Shown in pieces: positions 1-8,572 of a DNA stretch of 64,000 bases (positions within the stretch are counted from its first letter, which is position 1; every line of letters starts with the position of its first letter). The translations under genes were made by a program, and so were the position numbers. Under the pieces are notes generated by a model, which was not told where the DNA came from, searched no databases, and saw only the letters and a list, made by a program, of their open reading frames with translations. This DNA is from Polaribacter sp. BM10 (GTDB lineage Bacteria; Bacteroidota; Bacteroidia; Flavobacteriales; Flavobacteriaceae): positions 2,624,001-2,688,000 of the forward strand of contig NZ_CP019704.1 of NCBI RefSeq assembly GCF_002005425.1. The letters run 5' to 3'.

Positions 1-376
1 CAGCTTGTTGTATTAAATCTTCACTTTCTGTGTAGTAAATGGCAATTGCCAATAATGGCACAAAAATAATTGCCTGTGCAAATACATACAAAGCATAAGC
101 CATGTATTGTATGTTTTTATCTGCAGTTTTTAAAACTGTGCTTTCTGCATAATTTGTAATCAGCATAAAACCACCCAACATTATTAACCAGCGCCAACCT
201 TGTGTCATAGACATCATAAAGGTTACAATAGCATCGCTTTGTAATAGTAAATATTCAAATAAAACAAATAAAAGTACGCCACCAGCAACGTGTGCATATG
301 TTTTTTTGTAGAATTCTACTCGATCTAAATCGGTAGCATTAATTAACATCGTTTTGTTTTCAAACGTATTTTCCAT
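1..376 (-). CDS. Bax inhibitor-1/YccA-like membrane protein (partial)
   Basis: The reading frame runs leftward from an ATG at 376-374 and is cut by the window edge, leaving about 125 residues. The visible part starts MENTFENKTMLINATDLDR and then has three hydrophobic segments (about residues 28-46, 63-78 and 92-112). The opening FYKKTYAHVAGGVLLF resembles the first helix of the Bax-inhibitor-1/YccA family, whose members are six- or seven-helix inner-membrane proteins, some of them pH-sensitive calcium leak channels. That function is family knowledge; nothing here proves it. A near-consensus -7 element (TATCTTTA on the minus strand, 399-406) lies about 25 bases upstream of the start. The umuD gene ends at 446, 70 bases upstream on the same strand, so this is probably a separate transcription unit. 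Confidence 0.75.
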   Translation of the reverse strand, partial: MENTFENKTMLINATDLDRVEFYKKTYAHVAGGVLLFVLFEYLLLQSDAIVTFMMSMTQGWRWLIMLGGFMLITNYAESTVLKTADKNIQYMAYALYVFAQAIIFVPLLAIAIYYTESEDLIQQA

Positions 377-445
377 AGTAATATAATTTTTTAAAAAATA
401 AAGATATTCTTTTTTAAGCTGAAGTAAAAAAGAGAGAGAAGAAAT

Positions 446-880
446 TTATACTTTCTTTATAACATTGGTTACAATTCCCCAGATAACGAAGTCGTTATCT
501 TCTGTAATGTTTATAATTGGGTAATTAGGGTTTTCTGGTTGTAACCAAACTTCGTTTTTTTCTACACGTAAACGTTTTACGGTAAATTCGCCATCTAAAA
601 AGCAAACCGCAATTTTGTTATTGGCAGGTTCTAAACTTCTATCGATTACTAATAAATCGTTATCATCTAAACCAGCATCAATCATAGATTGCCCTTTTAC
701 TTTAGCAAAAAAAGTAGCGTCTTTGTTTTGTATTAGTTCATCATCTAAAGAAATTCTAGTTTCTCTAAAGTCGTCTGCAGGCGAAGGAAAACCGGCAGAA
801 ATGCCAACATCAACCAAAACAGCTCCGTCTCCAGAAGAAGCCTTTGGCGTAAAAAAAGTAAGATTTTTAGATGTTGTCAT
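446..880 (-). CDS. umuD: UmuD-like LexA/S24 self-cleaving subunit of DNA polymerase V
   Basis: Small S24-family protein of 144 residues. The ATG at 880 is preferred; the frame extends four codons to a TTG at 892. In UmuD the Ser-Lys dyad performs RecA-stimulated self-cleavage, and the shortened UmuD' binds UmuC to form translesion polymerase V. Visible here are the probable cleavage pair Ala29-Gly30 (SAGFPSP), the catalytic serine in VKGQSM (Ser65) and the catalytic lysine in FTVKRL (Lys102). There is no N-terminal helix-turn-helix, so it is not LexA itself. Its start lies 42 bases downstream of the umuC stop on the same strand, so the two form an operon with umuC first, the reverse of the usual umuDC order. 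Confidence 0.93.
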   Translation of the reverse strand: MTTSKNLTFFTPKASSGDGAVLVDVGISAGFPSPADDFRETRISLDDELIQNKDATFFAKVKGQSMIDAGLDDNDLLVIDRSLEPANNKIAVCFLDGEFTVKRLRVEKNEVWLQPENPNYPIINITEDNDFVIWGIVTNVIKKV

Positions 881-922
881 AATACTTTGCAAATTAAAAC
901 ATTTCTTTAAATTTTAAAGAGT

Positions 923-2182
923 TTATTTTACAATTAAAACTTCGTTAATATTTGTGGTAAATTTTTTAGACAATCGGTTTTGTTTCATTTTCCAGGTTCT
1001 GTTTAAATCTTGATTGCCAAGTTTAATTTTATCGCCTTTAAATTTCTTATTTAAATTGTCTATTGCAGACATTAGTGGTTTGTGTTTCGGGTTTTCATGA
1101 CTAAATAAATTTAGCTGAAAATTATCGTTAGGGACCAAGCCAGAAATAATTACGCCAGCTTTTTTATAGTTAACATCCTTCTTAAAAATAGTTTTTACCG
1201 CGGCAATTGCTGCAGATGAAATTGTTAACGTAGAATCTGTTGGATAAGATAAAAAAACCGTTTTATTTTCTTTTAAATACACTTGATTTTTATCGAAACG
1301 ATTGCTTCTAAGAAATACTGTTATTACATGACAATTCGATTTTTGTTCACGTAATTTTTTAGCACAACTCGATGCAAAAGTAGAAATACGTTCGGTAATA
1401 TTTTCTAGATCTGCATATGTGTTTTCGAAACTTCTTGTGGTAGCAATCATCTTTTTAGAAGTAACAGCATCTTCTAAAGGTATTTTAGAAATGCCTTGTA
1501 AATCTTTTTGCAAACGCCATTCTACAATAGAAAAATTTTTTAAAACCCAATCGCTTGGTAGTTGTGTAAAATCGTAAGCAGTTTCACAACCTTTTGCTTG
1601 CAAACGCTTTTTTAAGCGACTTCCAATTCCCCAAACATTGCCAATTTTAGTCCATTTTAACGCTTTAATTCTGTTTTCTTCAGAATCGATAATACAAATG
1701 CCTTTAGATTGTTTTAAGTTAGAACGCGCAATTTTATTGGCAACTTTGCTAAGGGCTTTTGTTGGCGCAATACCTACACAAGTAGGTATTCCTGTCCATT
1801 TTAAAATTTTACTTCGCATTTTGGTTGCGTAGTTAGACAAATCGTAATTGTCAAAACCCTTTAATTCTAAAAAAGACTCATCAATAGAATACACTTCTAT
1901 ATCCGGAGAAAAACCCGCCAAAATATTCATAACACGCGTACTCATGTCTCCGTATAACGGATAATTAGAAGACAAAACAGTAATATTATTACTTTTACAA
2001 AATTGTTCCCATTTAAAAATTGGTGCACCAAAAGGTAGTTGCAATTTCTTGGCTTCATCGCTCATAGAAATAACACAACCATCATTATTGCTTAAAATAG
2101 CAACTGGTTTTCCTTGTAAATTTGGGTTAAAAACGCGTTCACAAGAAGCATAAAAATTATTACAATCTATTAGCGCAAACAT
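923..2182 (-). CDS. umuC: Y-family DNA polymerase V catalytic subunit UmuC
   Basis: 419 residues, the usual UmuC length. UmuC is the error-prone catalytic subunit that, with UmuD', copies across DNA lesions during the SOS response. The palm carboxylates are visible: Asp6 in LIDCNNFY and Asp101-Glu102 in YSIDESFLEL. The NNFY(A)S segment is the Y-family steric-gate region. The little-finger region and a UmuC-type C-terminal tail follow. The start ATG at 2182 is preceded only four bases upstream by a good -7 element (TAATTTTG, 2187-2194 on the minus strand), which would give a leaderless or nearly leaderless mRNA. A perfect 8-7-8 inverted repeat at 2213-2235 sits over the expected -33 region and could be a damage-response operator. 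umuD follows on the same strand. Confidence 0.95.
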   Translation of the reverse strand: MFALIDCNNFYASCERVFNPNLQGKPVAILSNNDGCVISMSDEAKKLQLPFGAPIFKWEQFCKSNNITVLSSNYPLYGDMSTRVMNILAGFSPDIEVYSIDESFLELKGFDNYDLSNYATKMRSKILKWTGIPTCVGIAPTKALSKVANKIARSNLKQSKGICIIDSEENRIKALKWTKIGNVWGIGSRLKKRLQAKGCETAYDFTQLPSDWVLKNFSIVEWRLQKDLQGISKIPLEDAVTSKKMIATTRSFENTYADLENITERISTFASSCAKKLREQKSNCHVITVFLRSNRFDKNQVYLKENKTVFLSYPTDSTLTISSAAIAAVKTIFKKDVNYKKAGVIISGLVPNDNFQLNLFSHENPKHKPLMSAIDNLNKKFKGDKIKLGNQDLNRTWKMKQNRLSKKFTTNINEVLIVK

Positions 2183-2186
2183 GTTA

Positions 2187-2194
2187 CAAAATTA
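2187..2194 (-). promoter_or_regulatory. -7 promoter element of umuC
   Basis: TAATTTTG on the minus strand matches the Bacteroidota -7 consensus TAnnTTTG. It ends four bases before the umuC ATG, so transcription would begin at or next to the start codon. Confidence 0.45.
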
Positions 2195-2212
2195 TAAAAA
2201 AAATAGGCTGAA

Positions 2213-2235
2213 ATTAAGATTGTTAATATCTTAAT
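2213..2235. promoter_or_regulatory. 8-7-8 inverted repeat upstream of umuC (operator or weak terminator)
   Basis: ATTAAGAT and ATCTTAAT form a perfect 8-base inverted repeat around a 7-base spacer. It lies between the end of the MocR-like gene and umuC, covering roughly -33 to -55 relative to the inferred umuC start. No T-run follows immediately, so an operator is favoured over a terminator; which one is inference. Confidence 0.4.
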
Positions 2236-2260
2236 CTGTTAAAAAACGATTGTATCTTTT

Positions 2261-3763
2261 TTAAGAAATGGATGCCAATTTTGTGTAAGCATTCTTTAAT
2301 TTCTTGATGACAATTACCATTTCTTCTTTTTCTAAATGGCCAAAACCAAACCGAATTGCACACGTATTTTTATCTTGATATAAGATGGTTTTAGGCAGAA
2401 ATAAATCGTTTTTTTGTGTTTCTTCTGCTAATTTTATTAAAGAAATATGTTTTTTAAACTGCAACCAAATAGCCAAACCACCAGCAGGAATTTGCCATGT
2501 TGCAATTTTAGAAAAGTTTTGGGTAAGTAGGTTAGACAAAGAATCTCGCCTTTGCTTATAGATTACAATGTTTTTTTTCATTAGACGATGAATTTCGCCT
2601 TCGTGAATTAATTCTGATAGCATTTGCTGCTGAATTAAATCGCCTTGTTCGTCTAATAATTGCAAGTAGTTTTTGGCTTCTGAAATAACATTTTTTGGCG
2701 CAACTATAAATCCGGTTTGAAAACTCGGAAATAAAGATTGACCTAGTTTACCCAAATAAATGACCAATCCGTTTGTATCTGCACTTGCAATTGGTAACAT
2801 TGCAGCGCCATCGTACTGAAAATCGTACTCGTAATCATCTTCTATAATAGCAAAACCAAACTCTTTTGCCAAAGCAAGTAATGCCAACCGACGTTCTGCA
2901 CTTAAAGTTACTGTTGTTGGGTAATCTCTATGCGCACAAACATATACACATCGTATGCTATTTTTTATAAAATGTTTTCTAATATAATCTACATCCAATC
3001 CGTTTTTATCAACAGGAATCGTTTTAATAGCAGCACCAGCTTGATGAAATATCATGTTTGCAGCATAATTACTAAGATTTCCTACTAAAACAACATCGTT
3101 TTGTTTTATTAGCAGTTGAGAAACAATGTACAAACTCATTTCTGTACTTCTAGTACTTACTAAGTTTTCTGGTTTGATAAAAAAATCTCTAGTTGCATTT
3201 AAATAATTACACAATTCGGTTTGAAACAAAGAGTATGAAATTTCGTTCGATCTGTTCCATTTTTTAATCAACGTTTTACGTTTCATGGCTGCGCTATACC
3301 ATCTAGAAAATTGATGTACAGGATGCAAGCGTAAATCTGGTTTACCATCGTTAATAGTATACTTTGCTTTTGTAGTTTGGGTAGTAGAAGCTAAATGAAA
3401 AGAATTTTGAAAAGGAAAACCAGCATTTGCAGCATAATTAGATGTTTCATTTCCGTTTTGTACAGGTGCTTTTATTTTTCTTTTTTGTACTACGGATGCA
3501 GATATAAAAGTACCTTTATTAGGAATAATTTCTACCCAACCTTGTGATGCCAATTCATCATAAATAGCCACTGCGGTATTTCTATGGATTTTTAAAAGTT
3601 TACTTAAAACTCTAGTACCAGGTAAAGCTGTGCCTTTGTTTAAATGCTTTCTTTGAATTGCATTTATAATTTGTTGCGCAACTTGTATATAAACAGGTTG
3701 TGCTACAGACTTATCAAAATTAATTATTTCTTTAAAAAGTGTATTAACCGGACTACCTTTCAT
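2261..3763 (-). CDS. MocR-type GntR/aminotransferase-fold regulator lacking the PLP lysine
   Basis: 500 residues: an N-terminal GntR winged helix-turn-helix (about 15-85; LSKLLKIHRNTAVAIYDELA is the recognition part) fused to a fold-type-I aminotransferase domain (about 130-495). MocR regulators bind pyridoxal phosphate through a Schiff-base lysine and usually control PLP, amino-acid or transport genes. The fold-I Asp is present (IIEDDYEYDF). However, the usual motif YLGTFSKTLFPSLRLGY reads YLGKLGQSLFPSFQTGF here, so the lysine position is Gln342 (codon 2738-2740) and the following Arg is also lost. The domain may therefore sense something other than an internal aldimine. The gene is divergent from a TonB-dependent receptor 67 bases away, which it may regulate. 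The start ATG at 3763 is clear. Confidence 0.9.
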   Translation of the reverse strand: MKGSPVNTLFKEIINFDKSVAQPVYIQVAQQIINAIQRKHLNKGTALPGTRVLSKLLKIHRNTAVAIYDELASQGWVEIIPNKGTFISASVVQKRKIKAPVQNGNETSNYAANAGFPFQNSFHLASTTQTTKAKYTINDGKPDLRLHPVHQFSRWYSAAMKRKTLIKKWNRSNEISYSLFQTELCNYLNATRDFFIKPENLVSTRSTEMSLYIVSQLLIKQNDVVLVGNLSNYAANMIFHQAGAAIKTIPVDKNGLDVDYIRKHFIKNSIRCVYVCAHRDYPTTVTLSAERRLALLALAKEFGFAIIEDDYEYDFQYDGAAMLPIASADTNGLVIYLGKLGQSLFPSFQTGFIVAPKNVISEAKNYLQLLDEQGDLIQQQMLSELIHEGEIHRLMKKNIVIYKQRRDSLSNLLTQNFSKIATWQIPAGGLAIWLQFKKHISLIKLAEETQKNDLFLPKTILYQDKNTCAIRFGFGHLEKEEMVIVIKKLKNAYTKLASIS

Positions 3764-3767
3764 TTTA

Positions 3768-3782
3768 AAACTGGACTAGTTT
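3768..3782. promoter_or_regulatory. Inverted repeat between MocR-like gene and TonB receptor
   Basis: AAACT-GGACT-AGTTT, five-base arms with a five-base spacer, four bases upstream of the regulator's ATG in the divergent intergenic region. It could be the regulator's own operator. The arms are short, so the evidence is weak. Confidence 0.3.
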
Positions 3783-3830
3783 AATCGTCGTGAAAGTTAC
3801 GAGTTTTGCATCATAATAAAATCATTATTC

Positions 3831-5651
3831 ATGAAAATTAAATTTACCTTATTATTTGCTTTAGTTTTAAGTGCAATATCTGTAAAAGCACAAGAAAATA
3901 CGGCACAAAGAGATACTTTAAAAGAAGTTGTAATTACAACAAATAGAATCGATTTACCTTTTAAAGAAAATTCTAGAACTATAAATATCATAACATCAGA
4001 AATTATAAAAAATAGTGCAGCTACAAACGTTGCAGATTTATTACAACAAGTAGCTGGTGTAGATATTAGAAGAAGAGGAACTGCAGGAAGTCAAGCAGAT
4101 TTATACATTAGAGGTGGTGGTTTTGATCAAACTTTACTTTTAATTGACGGAATTAAAATGGACGATGCGCAAACAGGTCACCATACGTTAAATGCTGCTT
4201 TGCCTATCGAAGTTATCGAAAGAATAGAGATTATTAAAGGACCAGCTGCAAGGGTTTTTGGTCAAAATGCGTTTACCGGCGCTATAAATATTGTAACTAA
4301 AAAAAGCTTAAAAAACACGGCTTCTTTAAATGTCGAAGCTGGTTCTTTTGGGCAATTAAACGGTTCTTTAACCGTTGGTAAAGAGTTTGAAAATGCATCG
4401 ATTATTGCACATGTTGGTGCTTTAACATCAGATGGTTATAGAGAAAATTCTGATTATAATAATTTTAATTATTTCTTAAAAGGAATTTTTAATAAGAACA
4501 ATCAACCAATCGAAGTTTTAGCTACTTTTTTCGACAAAAAATTTGGTGCACAAAATTTTTATACACCAGAAGCTTTTGGATTAAATGAATATGAGGAAAC
4601 TCAGAATAGTTTATTAGGAGTTTCTACAACTTTTAAAACAGAAAATCTTAAAATTACACCAAGAATTTATTGGAGAAGAGGTCAGGATATTTTTCTATTA
4701 AAAAGAGATGATCCAGATTTTTATAGAAACCTTCATATTACAAATAAAGTTGGTGTAGAGACAAATGCATCTTATACGTCTAATTTAGGGGTTACAGGTT
4801 TTGGTGTAGATGTTTCTAGAGTTTTTATAAGTAGTAATAACTTGGGTAAAAGAAACAGAACAATGGCAAATGTGTTTTTAGAACATCGTTTTAAATTTGG
4901 TGCTGTAGATATTACTCCGGGTGTAGCGGCAACTTATTTTTCAGACTTTAAATTTCATGCATTTCCTGGTTTAGATATTGGGTTAAAATTGTCTGATAAG
5001 TTTAAATATTATTGGAATATTGGTTATACATATAGAATACCAACGTATACAGATTTATATTACAATGACTCTAGTACAACCGGAAACCCTAACTTAAAAC
5101 CAGAAGAAGCAATTGCGCAAGAGTTTGGTTTAAAATATACTGACAATAACTTTTTTGCAACATTATCTTTATTTACCAGAGCTTCTGATAATATTATCGA
5201 TTTTATTAGACAGAATGATGCTCAAAATAAATTTACGGCAACAAACATAGCTAAAGTAAATACGCAAGGTTTAGAGTTTAACGCTAATTATACATTCAAA
5301 ATTAAAGATTTTGATCAGAATTTATCATTTGGATACACATTTATAGAAGATGATATAAATGATCAAAACAGAAGTTTATCTCGTTATAGATTAAACACTT
5401 TAAAGCATCAATTTATAACACGTTTTTCTACAAGGTTATTTAAAAATGTAAGTCAGAATATTATTTACAAACATGCAGATAGAACCGTAGGGCCAAGTTA
5501 TAATGTTTGGGATGCTTCTGTAATTGTTGCAGTAAATAAATTTAACTTTACAATTACAGCAAATAATATTTTTGATGCAGAATATATAGAATCTGGTTTT
5601 TTACCAATGCCACCAAGCAACATTTTATTTGGTTTGCGTTACAATTTTTAA
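3831..5651 (+). CDS. TonB-dependent outer-membrane receptor
   Basis: 606 residues with a signal peptide (cleavage near VKA-QE, residue 20), no N-terminal carboxypeptidase-like extension, a plug domain (about 40-155; LLQQVAGVDIRRRG, DLYIRGGG, LLIDGIKMDDAQTGHH, IEIIKGPAARVFGQNA) and a 22-strand beta-barrel ending in the aromatic C-terminus RYNF. Such receptors import scarce ligands (siderophores, vitamins, glycans) using TonB-ExbBD energy. The compact size and missing SusD partner point to a small ligand rather than polysaccharide, in the style of BtuB or siderophore receptors; the substrate cannot be read from sequence. A near-consensus -7 element (GAGTTTTG, 3801-3808) precedes it. The divergent MocR-like gene is the likely local regulator. 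A terminator follows at 5682. Confidence 0.93.
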   Translation: MKIKFTLLFALVLSAISVKAQENTAQRDTLKEVVITTNRIDLPFKENSRTINIITSEIIKNSAATNVADLLQQVAGVDIRRRGTAGSQADLYIRGGGFDQTLLLIDGIKMDDAQTGHHTLNAALPIEVIERIEIIKGPAARVFGQNAFTGAINIVTKKSLKNTASLNVEAGSFGQLNGSLTVGKEFENASIIAHVGALTSDGYRENSDYNNFNYFLKGIFNKNNQPIEVLATFFDKKFGAQNFYTPEAFGLNEYEETQNSLLGVSTTFKTENLKITPRIYWRRGQDIFLLKRDDPDFYRNLHITNKVGVETNASYTSNLGVTGFGVDVSRVFISSNNLGKRNRTMANVFLEHRFKFGAVDITPGVAATYFSDFKFHAFPGLDIGLKLSDKFKYYWNIGYTYRIPTYTDLYYNDSSTTGNPNLKPEEAIAQEFGLKYTDNNFFATLSLFTRASDNIIDFIRQNDAQNKFTATNIAKVNTQGLEFNANYTFKIKDFDQNLSFGYTFIEDDINDQNRSLSRYRLNTLKHQFITRFSTRLFKNVSQNIIYKHADRTVGPSYNVWDASVIVAVNKFNFTITANNIFDAEYIESGFLPMPPSNILFGLRYNF

Positions 5652-5681
5652 AAATTGTAGAACTTTATAATTAATGAAATT

Positions 5682-5709
5682 AAAAAACCTGTTGAAAAAC
5701 AGGTTTTTT
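5682..5709 (+). terminator. Rho-independent terminator after TonB receptor
   Basis: AAAAAACCTG / CAGGTTTTTT stem with an 8-base loop, ending in a T-run. Confidence 0.85.
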
Positions 5710-5870
5710 TTATAAATTGAAGTTAACGGTAAATAACAGCTGCTAATTAATAAAGTTTTATACATATTAAATTTAGTCATTCATTGGAATTCAATAGAAA
5801 TTACCAATACCATCATTTTTTGAAACGATCGGTTTTTTCCTTTAAATAAAGCGATTAATTTACAATTTCT

Positions 5871-5878
5871 TAACTTTG
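5871..5878 (+). promoter_or_regulatory. -7 promoter element (cupin-8 gene)
   Basis: TAACTTTG followed by C matches TAnnTTTG, 19 bases before the ATG at 5898; the implied leader is about a dozen bases. Confidence 0.55.
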
Positions 5879-5897
5879 CCGCTTAATTTTTAATAGC

Positions 5898-6764
5898 ATG
5901 AGTTTAAACTTATCTCAAATAGATACGGTAAAAACAATAACCAAAGAAGACTTTATAAAAAATTACTTTAAGCCACAAAAACCTGTAGTAATAGAGAATT
6001 TTGTAAATGATTGGCCTGCATATTCTAAATGGAATTTAGAGTATATGAAGCAAGTTGCCGGAGACAAAGTAGTGCCTTTATATGATGATAGACCTGTAGA
6101 TTTTAAAGACGGCTTTAACGAGCCGCATGCTAAAATGAAAATGTCTGAATATGTAGATTTGCTAAAAAGAGAACCAACTAAATTCAGAATTTTTCTTTGG
6201 AATATTTTGAAGGAAGTACCTGTATTACAAAAAGATTTTAAGTTTCCAGATTTTGGTTTACGTTTGATGAAAGGTTTACCAATGTTATTTTTTGGTGGTA
6301 CAAATTCGCATACATTTATGCATTATGATATCGATTTGGCTAATATTTTTCATTTTCATTTTGAAGGAAAAAAGGAAGTAATTTTATTCGATCAAAAGCA
6401 AAATGATTTTTTGTATAAAATTCCGCATTCTTTAATTGTGAGAGAAGATATCGATTTTTCGAATCCAGATTTCGATAAATGGCCAGCTTTAAAGAAAGCG
6501 AAAGGTTATATTACACATTTAGAGCATGGGCAAGTACTATATATGCCAGAAGGATATTGGCATTATATGAAATATATAACGCCAGGTTTTTCTATGAGTT
6601 TAAGAGCAATTGCAAGAAAGCCCAAAAACCTGTCTAAGGCAATTTACAATGTGTTTGTAATGCGAACAATAGACAATGTAATGAGGCGAATTAAAGGGCA
6701 AAAATGGATAGATTGGAAGAATGAAAAAGCAATTACAAGAACTAATAAGTTAAATGGCTTTTAA
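5898..6764 (+). CDS. Cupin-8/JmjC-type 2-oxoglutarate oxygenase-like protein
   Basis: 288 residues, cytoplasmic. JmjC-like cupin-8 proteins are Fe(II)/2-oxoglutarate dioxygenases, some of which hydroxylate proteins, though most bacterial members are uncharacterised. The opening TKEDFIKNYFKPQKPVVIENF is the typical cupin-8 N-terminus. The metal triad is visible: His142 and Asp144 in MHYDIDLANIF (HxD) and distal His222 in EGYWHYM. The jelly-roll strand ITHLEHGQVLYMPEGYWHY fits the family. It is transcribed alone from the element at 5871, with a separate small gene downstream. The substrate is unknown. The intergenic region before it (5710-5870) shows nothing else. Confidence 0.85.
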   Translation: MSLNLSQIDTVKTITKEDFIKNYFKPQKPVVIENFVNDWPAYSKWNLEYMKQVAGDKVVPLYDDRPVDFKDGFNEPHAKMKMSEYVDLLKREPTKFRIFLWNILKEVPVLQKDFKFPDFGLRLMKGLPMLFFGGTNSHTFMHYDIDLANIFHFHFEGKKEVILFDQKQNDFLYKIPHSLIVREDIDFSNPDFDKWPALKKAKGYITHLEHGQVLYMPEGYWHYMKYITPGFSMSLRAIARKPKNLSKAIYNVFVMRTIDNVMRRIKGQKWIDWKNEKAITRTNKLNGF

Positions 6765-6837
6765 ATAAGGTGATTTTACCTGTTGTTATATGTTTAGGTT
6801 TTTACTAAATTGCGAAAACTAACTAAACTTTTTATTT

Positions 6838-6993
6838 ATGAAGGCATGTCCAAAATGTAAATCTGAATCTAGACATAGAATGAAGAGAAAAGGCATTTCT
6901 AGACTTTTTCCGGGTACAAAGGGCTATGCGTGCGATAAGTGTAATACAAGTTATACTTGGTTTCCTTTGATAAATAGATCTTTCAGATTATAA
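6838..6993 (+). CDS. 51-aa zinc-ribbon protein
   Basis: A short frame from ATG 6838 to TAA 6991-6993 encodes 51 residues. It contains a CPKC pair (residues 4-7) and a CDKC pair (residues 33-36) separated by a basic stretch, which is a plausible four-cysteine zinc ribbon of the transposase-like or ribosomal-associated type. It ends SYTWFPLINRSFRL. A strong terminator begins at its stop codon and is shared with rseP from the other side, which supports a real gene end here. The function is unknown; nucleic-acid binding is a guess from fold and charge. Confidence 0.7.
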   Translation: MKACPKCKSESRHRMKRKGISRLFPGTKGYACDKCNTSYTWFPLINRSFRL

Positions 6994-7031
6994 AAAAAGC
7001 TTCACAATTATAACAATTGTGAAGCTTTTTT
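6993..7031. terminator. Bidirectional terminator between zinc-ribbon gene and rseP
   Basis: A 17-base perfect stem containing AAGCTTCACAATT / AATTGTGAAGCTT with a 5-base loop and A/T runs at both sides. It serves the converging genes. Confidence 0.9.
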
Positions 7032-7053
7032 ATAAGTTAACTTTTTAAAGTTG

Positions 7054-8400
7054 CTATTTAAAGAGTCTAAATATATCATTTCCGTTTGCAAAAAGTAATA
7101 ATGCAATTAGTAGAATAAAACCAACTACTTGTGCATATTCTAAGAATTTATCTCCTGGTTTTCTACCTGTAATCATTTCCCAAAGTGTAAAAACTACATG
7201 GCCACCATCTAAGGCAGGTATTGGTAAAAGGTTCATAAAACCTAACATAATAGATAAGAAAGCAGTTATTTCCCAGAAAGATTGTGCACTCCAAGTGTCC
7301 GGAAAAATACTTCCTATAGAAATAAAACCACCTAAACCTTTATAAGCTCCAGTACTTGGGTTGAAAATCTTTTTTAATTGTTTTATATAATCTGTTAGAG
7401 TTTTCCAAGATTTGTTTAATCCAGCAGGTATTGCTTCAGAAAAAGAATATTCTATTTCTTCTAAATCGTAATAACCTAAACGTTCTAAATCTTTAAAAGA
7501 GGTTCCGCCAAAAACTACACCTAAGTTTCCGTAGTTAGAAACTTTTACGGGTATTTCTTTTGTTTCGTTGTTTCTTTTAACTGTTAAAGAAATCTCTTGT
7601 CCTTTATACTTTGCAAGTTCTTTTTTAGCTTCATCATAATAAGTAATTGATGTGCCATTAATTGCTGTAACAATATCTTTTGGTAAAATATTTGCATTTG
7701 CATTTAAAGAATCTTTTTGAACTTTTGCAATTACAAAAGGATATCTAACATTTAAAAAATTACCAGCATCTTTACCTCGATCCATTAATTGAGAAATAAA
7801 ATCTTCTGGTATTTCCTTGTCTAAAACTTGTCCGTTTCTTTCTATTTGATAAGTGTTACCGTTTATGAATTCTAAAGATAATCCAGAGAATTTTTTTACT
7901 TTTTGACCATCAACAGTTAAAATTTTATCACCGGTTTGTAAGCCTAAGTTTTCTGCTAATTTATTTTCTACCCAAACACCGTCTTTTACGTTTTCGTTTG
8001 GTAAATATTTTTCACCATAAGCCCACATTAGCATTATGTAAATAAAAATACCTAAAACAAAGTTTACAAAAACACCACCAAGCATAATAATTAAACGTTG
8101 CCATGCAGGTTTAGATCTAAATTCCCAAGGTTGTGGTGGTAAAGCCATTTGTTCGGTATCCATACTTTCGTCTATCATACCAGAGATTTTTACATAACCT
8201 CCTAACGGAATCCAGCCAATACCGTAAACAGTTTCTCCTATTTTTTTCTTGAAAATAGAGAATTTATAATCGAAGAATAAGTAGAATTTTTCTACTCTAG
8301 TTTTAAACAATTTTGCAGGGATAAAATGCCCTAATTCATGCAAAACAATTAATAAAGATAAACTTAGTATAAATTGCGATGCTTTTATTAATATTTCCAT
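7054..8400 (-). CDS. rseP: Site-2 metalloprotease RseP
   Basis: 448 residues, inner membrane. RseP cleaves transmembrane segments of anti-sigma factors and leftover signal peptides. The first helix carries the zinc site HELGH (His21, Glu22, His25) and the last part carries the third ligand motif LLPIPALDGGH (Asp398). Two PDZ domains lie between (about 130-205 and 215-290), as usual for the family. Membrane segments fall near 5-28, 105-130, 370-395 and 420-440. A -7 element TACATTTG lies at 8430-8437 on the minus strand, about 30 bases ahead of the ATG at 8400. The gene converges with the zinc-ribbon gene at a shared terminator. Confidence 0.95.
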   Translation of the reverse strand: MEILIKASQFILSLSLLIVLHELGHFIPAKLFKTRVEKFYLFFDYKFSIFKKKIGETVYGIGWIPLGGYVKISGMIDESMDTEQMALPPQPWEFRSKPAWQRLIIMLGGVFVNFVLGIFIYIMLMWAYGEKYLPNENVKDGVWVENKLAENLGLQTGDKILTVDGQKVKKFSGLSLEFINGNTYQIERNGQVLDKEIPEDFISQLMDRGKDAGNFLNVRYPFVIAKVQKDSLNANANILPKDIVTAINGTSITYYDEAKKELAKYKGQEISLTVKRNNETKEIPVKVSNYGNLGVVFGGTSFKDLERLGYYDLEEIEYSFSEAIPAGLNKSWKTLTDYIKQLKKIFNPSTGAYKGLGGFISIGSIFPDTWSAQSFWEITAFLSIMLGFMNLLPIPALDGGHVVFTLWEMITGRKPGDKFLEYAQVVGFILLIALLLFANGNDIFRLFK

Positions 8401-8429
8401 TCAGCGTTAAATCATAATTAAATAAGAAA

Positions 8430-8437
8430 CAAATGTA
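8430..8437 (-). promoter_or_regulatory. -7 promoter element of rseP
   Basis: TACATTTG on the minus strand matches TAnnTTTG, 29 bases upstream of the rseP start codon. Confidence 0.5.
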
Positions 8438-8546
8438 AGGTTTTCGAGAGAGTTGTAAAAGAACAATTAGTACTAGCTTTTTTTATTTAACATAGATTTT
8501 AGATAGCTTTTGATTTTGTTTCCTTTTTTTGACTGTTTTTAAGTCG

Positions 8547-8554
8547 TATTTTTG
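8547..8554 (+). promoter_or_regulatory. -7 promoter element of SCO1-like gene
   Basis: TATTTTTG followed by C. It overlaps an in-frame upstream TTG at 8552, which argues that translation starts at the ATG at 8573 and not at that TTG. Confidence 0.6.
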
Positions 8555-8572
8555 CAATATAAACGTTGTATT

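Noticed and set aside
8552..8572. Upstream TTG start for the SCO1-like protein
   Set aside because: It lies within the -7 element and would precede the transcription start; the ATG at 8573 is used instead.
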